32,911 bases of DNA, taken from assembly GCA_017416705.1 (NCBI GenBank), contig JAFQBG010000008.1, positions 1-32,911 of the forward strand. The letters run 5' to 3'. The notes beneath the pieces were generated by a model. It was not told where the DNA came from. It did not search any database and saw only the letters and a program-made list of their open reading frames with translations. The DNA is from Bacteroidaceae bacterium (GTDB lineage: Bacteria; Bacteroidota; Bacteroidia; Bacteroidales; Bacteroidaceae). A program made the translations under genes and the position numbers. Below, one piece after another: positions 7,091 through 15,319 of the stretch (positions are counted from its first letter, which is position 1; each line of letters opens with the position of its first letter).

Positions 7091-10000
7091 ATGGAGTCCT
7101 TGGAATTACAGCATATATACACCAACCATCCCGGGGTAATAGCTCTGGAAAAACTACAAAAAGAGAATAACAAGAAACACGTTTTCATAGGAGGATTGAC
7201 GGGAAGTGCCGCCGCACTTGTTTTGAGCGGGCTGAGAAAACGCGCCCCCCGACAAACCTTTCTCATTGTCATGAACGATGCCGAAGAGGCCGGGTATATG
7301 TACCACGATATGACACAAATATGCGGCGAGGAGAACATTTTGTTTTTCCCATCGTCGTTCAGACGTGCCATGAAGTATGGTCAGGAGGACGAAGCCAATC
7401 GTATTTTACGTACCGAGGTGATGAGCCGCCTAAACAACGCCGCAAGCATTCAGGGAGTGACCATAATAACCCACCCCGATGCCATAGCCGAGAAGGTTGT
7501 CTCGCAAAAGGAACTGCAAGAGAACACGCTGACAATAGATTGCGGGGCGGTAATGCGGCGCGAAGCCATCGAGAGCGAATTGGCAAAATTAGGATTCAAA
7601 GAGGCCACGTATGTCTATGAACCGGGCGAATTTGCGGTACGCGGCAGCATAATCGACATATACTCATACTCCTCGGAACTGCCCTACCGCATAGATTTTT
7701 TCGGTAACGAGGTAGAGAGCATACGCCTGTTCGAAGTGGAGACACAGCTATCGAAGGAGACAGTGAAGAGCGCGACAATAGTACCCAAGATAACAGGCAG
7801 CGAGGATGTCGCCATGACACATTTCCTGCCACGCAACACCATTCTGATTACAAAGGACATAACACACATAAAGGACAATATAGACAAATTGCATCGCGAG
7901 GGATTCACGCTGCAAGCCAAATTATCCGACGAAAACCTTCCACAGATGCCCCAGCTGATGACTGCCGACGAATTAACAGCCTTTGCCGGCAAAGTAAAGC
8001 ATTGGGAATTACATTCGTCGCACCTATCGGAAGGAACAAAAATAGAATTTGACACCACGCCGCAGCCCATATTCAACAAGGATTTCGACCTTGTGGAACA
8101 AACCTTCACAGATTACATTGCAAAAAACTACAAGATATTCCTGCTTGCCGACGACAAGAGACAGGCAGAGCGTCTTGACACTATATTCAAAGAGCGCAAG
8201 GGAGCCATCCCCTTCACGCCCATAGGACACACCATACACGGAGGATATACAGACAACACATTGCACGCCGCCTTCATCACCGACCACCAACTGTTTGGTC
8301 GTTACCATAATTTCAGGTTGCGAAGCGACAAAGCCCGCAGCGGCAAAGTGGCCCTCACCCTGAAAGAACTGAAAGAATTTAAGACAGGCGATTACGTTGT
8401 ACACATAGACCACGGAATAGGCAAGTTCGGCGGATTGGTGCGCATACCCAACGGCGGCACAATGCAAGAGGCCATAAAATTGATATACAAAAACGACGAC
8501 GTTGTTTTTGTGTCCATACATAATCTGCACAAAATATCCAAGTACCGCGGCAAAGAGGGCGAAGCACCAACCATAAACAAATTGGGAACAGGTGCATGGG
8601 AACGCATGAAGGAGCGTGCAAAAAAGAAAATAAAAGACATTGCACGCGACCTTATAAAACTATACTCGCAACGTTACAGGGAAGAGGGATTTGCTTTTTC
8701 CCCCGACAGCTACATGCAAACCGAATTAGAGACGAGTTTCATGTACGAGGACACCCCCGACCAACACAAAGCCACTGCCGAAGTCAAACGCGACATGGAA
8801 CGCAAACGCCCCATGGACCGTCTTGTATGCGGCGATGTAGGGTTTGGAAAGACCGAAGTAGCCATACGCGCTGCCTTCAAAGCGGCTGCCGACGGCAAGC
8901 AGGTGGCAGTGCTTGTGCCCACAACGGTTCTGGCCTACCAGCACTACCTAACATTCAAAGAGCGACTGAAAGACTTTCCATGCACAGTGGAATATATAAG
9001 TCGTGCCCGTAGCGCAGCCTCCATAAAACAAGTTCTCAACAACCTTAGCGAGGGGAAAACAGATATACTGATAGGGACACATCGCTTGACAGGCAAGGAT
9101 GTAAAATTCAAGGACTTAGGGCTGCTCATAATTGACGAGGAGCAAAAATTCGGTGTGGCAGTAAAAGAGAAACTGCGCCAGATGAAAGTGAACGTTGACA
9201 CCCTGACAATGACAGCCACACCCATTCCACGAACACTCCAATTTTCCATTATGGGCGCACGCGACCTCTCCATGATACAAACGCCGCCGCCCAACCGCTA
9301 TCCCATTCACACCGAGATACATACGTTCGATGCCGAAATAATAAAAGAGGCCATAAACTTTGAATTAAGCCGAAACGGGCAGGTGTTTTTCATAAACAAC
9401 CGCATATCCAACATGCACGAACTGGAAAATATGATAAAAAAACATATACCCGATGCACGCGTATGTATAGGACATGGGCAAATGGAACCCACCGTACTGG
9501 AAAAAAGACTATACGATTTTATCAATCACGACTACGACGTACTCATAGCCACCTCGATAGTCGAAAACGGAATAGATATACCAAACGTAAACACCATAAT
9601 AATAAACCAAGCACAAAGTTTCGGACTTAGCGACCTGCACCAGATACGCGGACGTGTGGGACGAGGAAAAAGAAAAGCATTCTGCTACATGCTCACTCCG
9701 CCTCGCGACCTGCTCAACAGCGAATCGCGCCGAAGGCTCGAAGCCATAGAAAGTTTCAGCGAACTTGGCAGCGGCATGAACATAGCCATGCAGGACCTTG
9801 ACATTCGCGGTGCCGGCAACCTTTTGGGAGCAGAGCAAAGCGGATTTATAGCCGATTTAGGCTACGAAACCTATCAGAAAATACTTGCCGAGGCTGTACG
9901 CGAGCTAAAAACAGAGGAATTTGCCGAAATCCTTCACAACGACGAGGAACAGGAAAACGGCATGCTTGTAAAGGAGTGCCTTGTAGAGAGCGACTTGGAA

Positions 10001-10432
10001 CTATTCTTCCCACCGCTATACGTACCCGACAGCAACGAACGCATATTGCTGTATCGTGAGTTAGACTCCATAACAACCGAAAAAGAACTAATAGCGTTCC
10101 GCAGTCGCATGAAAGACCGCTTTGGCGCAATACCACACGAAGCAGAAGAACTGATGCGCATGGTTATATTGCGTCGCGAAGCACAACAAGTAGGGATAGA
10201 GAAAATATACCTGAAAGGAGGCAGAATGAAACTGTTTTTTGTAGAAACCGACAAAAAAACATTCTACCAGAGCGACATATTCGGCAACATACTCACCTAC
10301 ATAAACAGCACAATATTTAAATGCAGGATGCAGGAAGAGAACCATCGCATGGTTATTATCGTTGAGAATATAAAGGACATTGAAACAGCCCTTACATTCA
10401 TAAAAGGGATGCAACGTCAGCACACTTTTTGA
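7091..10432 (+). CDS. mfd: Transcription-repair coupling factor Mfd
   Basis: Removes RNA polymerase stalled at DNA lesions and recruits UvrA. The 1113-residue protein has the family layout: an N-terminal UvrB-like region, an RNA polymerase-interacting CarD-like domain around residues 425-500 (TGDYVVHIDHGIGKFGG), then a RecG-like translocase. The translocase has Walker A GDVGFGKT at 581-588, Walker B DEEQ at 682-685, motif III TATPIPRT, and motif VI QIRGRVGR. A C-terminal TRCF domain follows. The start fits the family, beginning with the short helix before the first domain. The gene ends inside the -33 element of the next promoter. Confidence 0.97.
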   Translation: MESLELQHIYTNHPGVIALEKLQKENNKKHVFIGGLTGSAAALVLSGLRKRAPRQTFLIVMNDAEEAGYMYHDMTQICGEENILFFPSSFRRAMKYGQEDEANRILRTEVMSRLNNAASIQGVTIITHPDAIAEKVVSQKELQENTLTIDCGAVMRREAIESELAKLGFKEATYVYEPGEFAVRGSIIDIYSYSSELPYRIDFFGNEVESIRLFEVETQLSKETVKSATIVPKITGSEDVAMTHFLPRNTILITKDITHIKDNIDKLHREGFTLQAKLSDENLPQMPQLMTADELTAFAGKVKHWELHSSHLSEGTKIEFDTTPQPIFNKDFDLVEQTFTDYIAKNYKIFLLADDKRQAERLDTIFKERKGAIPFTPIGHTIHGGYTDNTLHAAFITDHQLFGRYHNFRLRSDKARSGKVALTLKELKEFKTGDYVVHIDHGIGKFGGLVRIPNGGTMQEAIKLIYKNDDVVFVSIHNLHKISKYRGKEGEAPTINKLGTGAWERMKERAKKKIKDIARDLIKLYSQRYREEGFAFSPDSYMQTELETSFMYEDTPDQHKATAEVKRDMERKRPMDRLVCGDVGFGKTEVAIRAAFKAAADGKQVAVLVPTTVLAYQHYLTFKERLKDFPCTVEYISRARSAASIKQVLNNLSEGKTDILIGTHRLTGKDVKFKDLGLLIIDEEQKFGVAVKEKLRQMKVNVDTLTMTATPIPRTLQFSIMGARDLSMIQTPPPNRYPIHTEIHTFDAEIIKEAINFELSRNGQVFFINNRISNMHELENMIKKHIPDARVCIGHGQMEPTVLEKRLYDFINHDYDVLIATSIVENGIDIPNVNTIIINQAQSFGLSDLHQIRGRVGRGKRKAFCYMLTPPRDLLNSESRRRLEAIESFSELGSGMNIAMQDLDIRGAGNLLGAEQSGFIADLGYETYQKILAEAVRELKTEEFAEILHNDEEQENGMLVKECLVESDLELFFPPLYVPDSNERILLYRELDSITTEKELIAFRSRMKDRFGAIPHEAEELMRMVILRREAQQVGIEKIYLKGGRMKLFFVETDKKTFYQSDIFGNILTYINSTIFKCRMQEENHRMVIIVENIKDIETALTFIKGMQRQHTF

Positions 10433-10458
10433 TAATAAACAAAAAATACCTATCTTCG
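10428..10458 (+). promoter_or_regulatory. Promoter of the C1B peptidase gene
   Basis: A -33 TTTG (10428-10431) overlaps the mfd stop codon. It is followed after exactly 19 bases by a -7 TATCTTCG (10451-10458). Spacing and both boxes agree with the Bacteroidota consensus (C for T at one position of -7). The expected leader is about 85 bases. Confidence 0.75.
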
Positions 10459-10476
10459 CAAAAAAGATAAGAAACG

Positions 10477-10495
10477 GCGAAACGAACAGTTTCGC
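10477..10495 (+). other. Hairpin in the 5' leader of the C1B peptidase mRNA
   Basis: GCGAAAC (10477-10483) and GTTTCGC (10489-10495) form a perfect 7-bp stem with a 5-base loop. It lies about 12 bases after the expected transcription start and is not followed by a T run, so it is not a terminator. It may stabilise the 5' end of the transcript. Confidence 0.5.
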
Positions 10496-10549
10496 ATAAG
10501 AAAATAATTTTAGAAATTCAAACAGCGTCAAAACACAAAAAATTAAAAT

Positions 10550-11956
10550 ATGTACAAAAAAATTAAAATCGCAAGTTGCTTGACAGCCATGTTCATTGCA
10601 CTTGGAACCACAGCGCAGAACAGTGGAGGCATAAGCCCCGAAATGCTGACAGAGATAGCCGGCAGCTACCAACCCACCGACTCCGAGAAAATGCTGCAAA
10701 ACGTCATGAAAAGCAACAATGTAAACAACGTTGCCCTTGACCGAGACAACCAAATTGAGATGTACACATATTTCAGCAACAGTGTAAACTCAAAAGGTAT
10801 CACCAACCAAGAATCATCGGGACGTTGCTGGCTGTTTACCGGCATGAATGTGATGCGTGCCAAAATGATTGCCGAACAAAAATTAGGCACATTCGAATTC
10901 TCACAAGTATATAATTTCTTTTACGACCAATTGGAGAAATCGAACCTGTTCCTTCAAGGCATAATAGACACCCGCAAAAAGCCTTTCGACGACCGCTCCG
11001 TTGAATGGCTGTTCAAGAACCCCCTGAGCGATGGAGGTACATTCACCGGTGTAGCCGACCTTGTGGCAAAATATGGCGTTGTGCCCAAAAGCGTAATGAA
11101 AGAGACATATACAAGCAACAACACAAGCGCATTCAACAGCCTGCTGAAACGCAAACTGCGTGAATTTGGCATCCGTCTGCGCCAAGCGTGGGACAAAGGA
11201 GCAAAAGAAAAGGATTTGCTACAAATGAAAAAAGAGCAGCTGAAAGTGATATACCGCATGCTGGCACAGGTATATGGAGTGCCACCCACAGAATTCACAT
11301 GGGCTCCAAAGGATGCCGACGGAAAGTATCGCCAAGAGCCACGCACATACACACCCCAAAGTTTCTACAAGGAATACATTGGTTGGGATTTGCAAAACGA
11401 CTACGTGATGCTGATGAACGACCCCACACGCCCCTATTGGAAATCATACGAAATAGAATACGACCGCCACATGCACGACGGGCATAACTGGCTGTATGTC
11501 AACCTGCCACTTGACGATATAAAAGCAATGGCAATAGCATCCATAAAAGACAGCACGATGATGTATTTCTCGTGTGACGTGGGCAAATTCCTCGACTCGA
11601 AACGAGGCCTGCTCGACATAGCCAATTACGACTACGAAGCACTGTTCGGCACCGAATTCGGGATGAACAAACGCGAACGCATCATGACATACGACAGCGG
11701 CTCGTCGCACGCCATGACACTGAAAGCCGTGGACCTTGACAAAGACGGCAAGCCTGTGAAATGGCAGGTGGAAAACAGCTGGGGAGCCGGTTCGGGATTT
11801 CAAGGAACAATAATAATGACCGACGAATGGTTCGACGAATATATGTTCCGCTTGGTGGTTGACAAGAAATATGTACCATCGGAGGTATTGGATGTTCTTA
11901 AAGAAAAACCCACCATGCTGCCTGCATGGGACCCCATGTTCACCCCCGAGGAATAA
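10550..11956 (+). CDS. Secreted C1B-family cysteine aminopeptidase (bleomycin hydrolase-like)
   Basis: A papain-type aminopeptidase of the PepC/bleomycin hydrolase family (MEROPS C1B). In the 468-residue protein the catalytic set is complete: Gln87 and Cys93 in NQESSGRCWLF, His387 in SSHAMTL, and Asn409 in VENSWG. Unlike the cytoplasmic PepC of lactic acid bacteria, it has a clear signal peptide (MYKKIK, a hydrophobic core, likely cleavage near TAQ at 21-23). It is therefore probably periplasmic or lipid-anchored only if processed otherwise; no lipobox cysteine is evident at the right place. It has its own strong promoter and is followed by nhaA after 68 bases without a terminator. Confidence 0.92.
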   Translation: MYKKIKIASCLTAMFIALGTTAQNSGGISPEMLTEIAGSYQPTDSEKMLQNVMKSNNVNNVALDRDNQIEMYTYFSNSVNSKGITNQESSGRCWLFTGMNVMRAKMIAEQKLGTFEFSQVYNFFYDQLEKSNLFLQGIIDTRKKPFDDRSVEWLFKNPLSDGGTFTGVADLVAKYGVVPKSVMKETYTSNNTSAFNSLLKRKLREFGIRLRQAWDKGAKEKDLLQMKKEQLKVIYRMLAQVYGVPPTEFTWAPKDADGKYRQEPRTYTPQSFYKEYIGWDLQNDYVMLMNDPTRPYWKSYEIEYDRHMHDGHNWLYVNLPLDDIKAMAIASIKDSTMMYFSCDVGKFLDSKRGLLDIANYDYEALFGTEFGMNKRERIMTYDSGSSHAMTLKAVDLDKDGKPVKWQVENSWGAGSGFQGTIIMTDEWFDEYMFRLVVDKKYVPSEVLDVLKEKPTMLPAWDPMFTPEE

Positions 11957-12024
11957 TGCCCCGAACGCCAAGTACAACATATTCACAAATAAAACAATAC
12001 AAAACAAAATCAGGATAAAACAAA

Positions 12025-13359
12025 ATGATAAATTATAGTTTTATGAGCATGCTAAAAAAATATGCTTCGGCAAGCGTATTTCTTATTTTATGCACCGTTT
12101 TGGCACTTATATGTGCCAATAGTTCTGCAAAGGAATGGTATTTCGACCTATGGCAAAATACCATGAGCATTTCAATTGGCAGTTTCAACCTGTTCAGCCA
12201 CAACGGACACGCCATGACGGTGTTGCAAGTCATAAACGACTTCCTCATGGCATTGTTCTTTCTGTCGGTAGGCCTTGAAATAAAACGCGAGTTCCTTGTT
12301 GGCGAACTGTCATCGCCCAAGAAAGCCATGCTACCCATTATAGGAGCATGCGGAGGTATGCTGTTCCCCGTACTTGTGTTTTGGTTGTTATGCCCCGACA
12401 ATGCCGACATGCAACGAGGCTTGGCCATCCCCATGGCAACAGACATAGCATTCTCGTTGGGTGTTTTGTCGGCGTTCAGCAGCAGGGTACCCACCGGATT
12501 AAAAATATTCTTGGCTGCACTTGCCGTTGCCGACGACCTTGGCGGAATTATTGTAATTGCACTGTTTTATAGTTCCGACCTGCACACCAATTTCTTGTTA
12601 CTGTCGCTTCTGTGCGTAGTGGTGATGATGGTTGCAAACAAAATGAAGGTACATAACAAATTTTTCTACCTGCTCACAGGACTCGTGCTTTGGTACACCA
12701 TGCTGAATTCGGGTATTCACGCAACCATAGCCGGTGTTATAACAGCGTTCTGCGTGCCATGCACACTGCAAAAAGGAACCGGTTTCTACCTGAACCGTAT
12801 CAGGGAGAATTTAAATGGATTCCCCGTTATCGACTCCGACAAAAAGGGAGCGTTCATTCTGTCGCACGAGGAAATAAACAAACTGAAAAGCATAGAGTCG
12901 GCAGCCGACAAATTGATAAGCCCGCTACAAGACCTCGAAGACAACCTGCATGCACTTATAGGATATGTTGTCATACCTATATTTGCCTTTGCAAACATAG
13001 GTATAGACTTCTCGACAATGAGCATCGACAATCTATTCCAAGGTGTCGGTTTGTCGGTCATGGCAGGACTTGTGATTGGTAAGTTCGTGGGAGTGCTCCT
13101 GTTCTCATGGATAGCCGTCAAATGCGGAATTGTCACACTGCCACAAGGCTCGAACTGGAAATCGTTCTCGGGAGTATCTATGCTATGCGGTATTGGACTC
13201 ACCGTGTCCATATTCATTGCCGACCTATCATACTCGTCGCTACCCGAGGTAGGCACCATGCTGCTTGGACAAGCCAAGCTTGGTATCCTATGCGGTTCGT
13301 TTATATCGGCAATCATAGGTTGTATATTGCTGAATATATTCTTGCCAAAGAAAAAATAA
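12025..13359 (+). CDS. nhaA: Na+/H+ antiporter NhaA
   Basis: An inner-membrane antiporter that exports sodium in exchange for protons. The 444-residue protein is built of about a dozen hydrophobic helices. It has the family motif ATDIAFSLGVL, and the adjacent ion-binding aspartates Asp170-Asp171 in VADDLGGII correspond to Asp163-Asp164 of the Escherichia coli enzyme. A polar stretch of about 50 residues in the middle (around 250-305) makes it longer than the 388-residue E. coli protein. Internal ATG codons at residues 7 and 9 are alternative starts. I found no promoter in the 68 bases before it, so read-through from the peptidase gene is likely. A strong terminator follows. Confidence 0.95.
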   Translation: MINYSFMSMLKKYASASVFLILCTVLALICANSSAKEWYFDLWQNTMSISIGSFNLFSHNGHAMTVLQVINDFLMALFFLSVGLEIKREFLVGELSSPKKAMLPIIGACGGMLFPVLVFWLLCPDNADMQRGLAIPMATDIAFSLGVLSAFSSRVPTGLKIFLAALAVADDLGGIIVIALFYSSDLHTNFLLLSLLCVVVMMVANKMKVHNKFFYLLTGLVLWYTMLNSGIHATIAGVITAFCVPCTLQKGTGFYLNRIRENLNGFPVIDSDKKGAFILSHEEINKLKSIESAADKLISPLQDLEDNLHALIGYVVIPIFAFANIGIDFSTMSIDNLFQGVGLSVMAGLVIGKFVGVLLFSWIAVKCGIVTLPQGSNWKSFSGVSMLCGIGLTVSIFIADLSYSSLPEVGTMLLGQAKLGILCGSFISAIIGCILLNIFLPKKK

Positions 13360-13378
13360 TAAACAAATAGAAAATAAC

Positions 13379-13422
13379 ACATATAAAAACGGCGACATTT
13401 TTTTGTCGCTGTTTTTATATGT
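13379..13422. terminator. Long hairpin terminator after nhaA
   Basis: A 19-bp stem (13379-13397 with 13404-13422, one G-U pair) with a loop of six T. The GC-rich core GGCGACA is flanked by A and T runs on either side, so it could stop transcripts from both directions. Here it separates the mfd-nhaA block from the dcw cluster. Confidence 0.85.
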
Positions 13423-13536
13423 ACACCCCACCCACGACCACATCAGACAACGAATTTATTCTCAACAGAATATATATTGACACCGCTATCAACAACCTGT
13501 TGAAAACTTTGCTGAAAATTTATTTGCACTTTATAG

Positions 13537-13561
13537 TGGGGAATTGTGGGGAATTGTGTAA
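13537..13561 (+). promoter_or_regulatory. Probable MraZ operator (TGGGG-N5 direct repeats)
   Basis: TGGGG at 13537-13541 and 13547-13551, each followed by AATTG, gives a 10-base period. A third, degenerate unit (TGTAA) falls at 13557-13561. E. coli MraZ binds TGGGN repeats separated by 5 bases upstream of its own gene, so the match in sequence and spacing is close. The repeats cover the -33 region and touch the -7 box, which fits autorepression. Binding in this organism is inferred. Confidence 0.7.
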
Positions 13562-13566
13562 TTTTG
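13559..13566 (+). promoter_or_regulatory. Promoter -7 element of the dcw cluster
   Basis: TAATTTTG matches TAnnTTTG and ends 30 bases before the mraZ start. No TTTG occurs 19-21 bases upstream; that space is taken by the TGGGG repeats. Confidence 0.6.
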
Positions 13567-13596
13567 AAACGAATATACTACATTCGGAATAAAAAC

Positions 13597-14061
13597 ATGC
13601 GTTTCATAGGCAACATAGAGGCAAAAACAGACAGCAAGGGACGTGTATTCCTGCCGGCCTGTTTCCGTCGCATACTGCAAACAGCAGAATGCGAAAAAGT
13701 TATGTTGCGCAAAGACGTTTACCAAGATTGCCTTGTGCTCTACCCCGAAAAAAGCTGGAACGAGCAGTTGGACCTGCTCCGCAGTCGATTGGACAAATGG
13801 AATGTAAGACACCAAATGATATTCAGAACATTTGTGGCCGATGTCGAGGAGCTATCCATAGACAGCAACGGACGTATTCTGTTGCCCAAACGATACAGAG
13901 ACATGGTGAATATAGCACAGGAGGTGCGTTTCATAGGCATGGACGACACAATAGAAATATGGGCAAAAGAGAAACTGTCGCAGCCATTCATGAGCGCCGA
14001 GGAGTTCAGCAAGGAGCTGGAAAGCATAATGACCGAAAAGAAAGGAGGCAGCAATGAGTGA
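13597..14061 (+). CDS. mraZ: Transcriptional regulator MraZ
   Basis: A DNA-binding protein that controls the division and cell wall cluster it heads. The 154-residue protein contains two SpoVT-AbrB-type halves, each with the family signature: DSKGRVFLPACFR in the first half and DSNGRILLPKRYR in the second. MraZ proteins form ring-shaped oligomers that read repeated short sites, in keeping with the repeats at 13537-13561. I chose the ATG at 13597 (MRFIGNIEAK), the usual N-terminus of the family. An earlier in-frame start at 13546 lies inside the promoter. The last 8 bases overlap rsmH. Confidence 0.95.
   Translation: MRFIGNIEAKTDSKGRVFLPACFRRILQTAECEKVMLRKDVYQDCLVLYPEKSWNEQLDLLRSRLDKWNVRHQMIFRTFVADVEELSIDSNGRILLPKRYRDMVNIAQEVRFIGMDDTIEIWAKEKLSQPFMSAEEFSKELESIMTEKKGGSNE
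14041..14048 (+). promoter_or_regulatory. Shine-Dalgarno-like sequence of rsmH inside mraZ
   Basis: AAAGGAGG lies 5 bases before the rsmH ATG. It also encodes Lys-Gly-Gly near the MraZ C-terminus, so its meaning as a ribosome-binding site is less certain than that of ftsZ. Confidence 0.45.
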
Positions 14062-14968
14062 ACAACTTATATACCACACCCCCGTCATGCTCCACGAAAG
14101 CATTGATGGCATGCAAATAGGGAAGAACGATATATGCGTAGATGTGACCTTTGGTGGCGGAGGACACACGCGAGCCATCATGGAACGACTCAAAGGCGAT
14201 GCCCACCTGTATAGTTTCGACCAAGACGAGGATGCCGAGGCAAACGCCCCCAAAGACCCGCGATTTACATTCGTTCGAGGAAATTTCCGTTTTCTTAGAA
14301 ATTTCATGCGCTACTATGGAGTAGAACAGATAGACACCCTGCTTGCCGACCTTGGCGTCTCGGGGCACCATTTCGATGACGAGACACGCGGTTTCTCCTT
14401 CCGTTTCGATGCCTCGCTCGACATGCGCATGAACAAACGAGGAGGCCGAACCGCCGCAGATCTGTTAAACAACGCAAGCGAAGAAGAGCTCGCAAAAATA
14501 TTTCGTCTGTACGGCGAACTGAATTGCAGTAGGAAATTGGCATCGGCAATAGTAAAAAGAAGAGCCGAAAAGCCATACAGCCGAGTAAACGACCTGATAG
14601 AAACCGCAAAGCCATTCTGTCCGCCACAGCGCGAAAAAAAAGAGATGGCAAAAATATTTCAGGCACTCAGAATAGAGATAAATCAGGAGATAGAAAGCCT
14701 GAAAGAGATGTTGACACAAGCAAAAGAGCTATTAAAGCCGGGTGGACGTCTGGTAGTAATAACCTACCACTCCATAGAGGACCGCATAGTAAAAAACTTC
14801 ATGAAAAGCGGCAACATCGAAGGCATAATAGAGAAAGACTTCTTCGGACGCATAATATCGCCCTTTGAAACAAAGAAAGTTATTACCCCCACAGCCGAAG
14901 AAATGGAGAAAAACCCACGCTCACGTAGCGCCAAACTACGTATAGCAATAAAAACCGAAGAACAATGA
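14054..14968 (+). CDS. rsmH: 16S rRNA m4C1402 N4-methyltransferase RsmH (MraW)
   Basis: Methylates the exocyclic amino group of C1402 in the ribosomal P site, using S-adenosylmethionine. The 304-residue protein has family length. The substrate-binding start YHTPVMLHE, the SAM-binding motif DVTFGGGGHT, the LLADLGVSGHHFD segment and the RGFSFRFDASLDMRM stretch are all present, as is the late ITYHSIEDRIVK motif. It overlaps mraZ by 8 bases and ftsL by 4 (ATGA), so translation of the three is probably coupled. Confidence 0.97.
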   Translation: MSEQLIYHTPVMLHESIDGMQIGKNDICVDVTFGGGGHTRAIMERLKGDAHLYSFDQDEDAEANAPKDPRFTFVRGNFRFLRNFMRYYGVEQIDTLLADLGVSGHHFDDETRGFSFRFDASLDMRMNKRGGRTAADLLNNASEEELAKIFRLYGELNCSRKLASAIVKRRAEKPYSRVNDLIETAKPFCPPQREKKEMAKIFQALRIEINQEIESLKEMLTQAKELLKPGGRLVVITYHSIEDRIVKNFMKSGNIEGIIEKDFFGRIISPFETKKVITPTAEEMEKNPRSRSAKLRIAIKTEEQ

Positions 14969-15312
14969 CACAAGAGCAAAATAAAGAGACACCCAAAAAG
15001 AAAAAGACACGTTTCATAAGCAATATAATAGGCGGTAAGATATTCAACAGCGATATTTTCATAAACAATATCTGGTTGCTGCTTTTGATAGCCCTTTATG
15101 CCTTCATATATGTAAGCAACAGATATGCCTACCGTCAAGAACTAAAACACATAAAAGAGCTAAAAGCACAAAAGCAGGATATGAAATACAAACTGCTGAC
15201 CACACAAAGCGAATTCTCGGAGAAAAGTCGTCAGTCGAACATCGAGAAATATATAAACGAAAACGAGAGTAAACTAAAAACAGCCACCAACCCACCATTT
15301 ACAGTAAAATAA
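14965..15312 (+). CDS. ftsL: Cell division protein FtsL-like
   Basis: A small bitopic membrane protein of 115 residues: a basic cytoplasmic N-terminus (KKKKTR), one membrane helix at about 33-51, and a periplasmic region (about 55-105) rich in Lys, Glu and Gln that can form a coiled coil. This architecture, together with its place between rsmH and the PBP gene, is the basis for the name; sequence conservation of FtsL is too weak to rely on alone. With FtsQ and a FtsB-like partner it would form the bridge that activates FtsW/FtsI. Confidence 0.8.
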   Translation: MTQEQNKETPKKKKTRFISNIIGGKIFNSDIFINNIWLLLLIALYAFIYVSNRYAYRQELKHIKELKAQKQDMKYKLLTTQSEFSEKSRQSNIEKYINENESKLKTATNPPFTVK

Positions 15313-15319
15313 CACAAAC

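Noticed and set aside
10088-10753. A 221-residue open frame on the minus strand across the mfd-peptidase junction
   Set aside because: It covers the consensus promoter of the peptidase gene and the coding ends of both neighbours. Its composition is unlike a real protein.
13546-13596. Upstream start for mraZ
   Set aside because: It lies within the TGGGG repeats and promoter. MRFIGN is the normal MraZ beginning.
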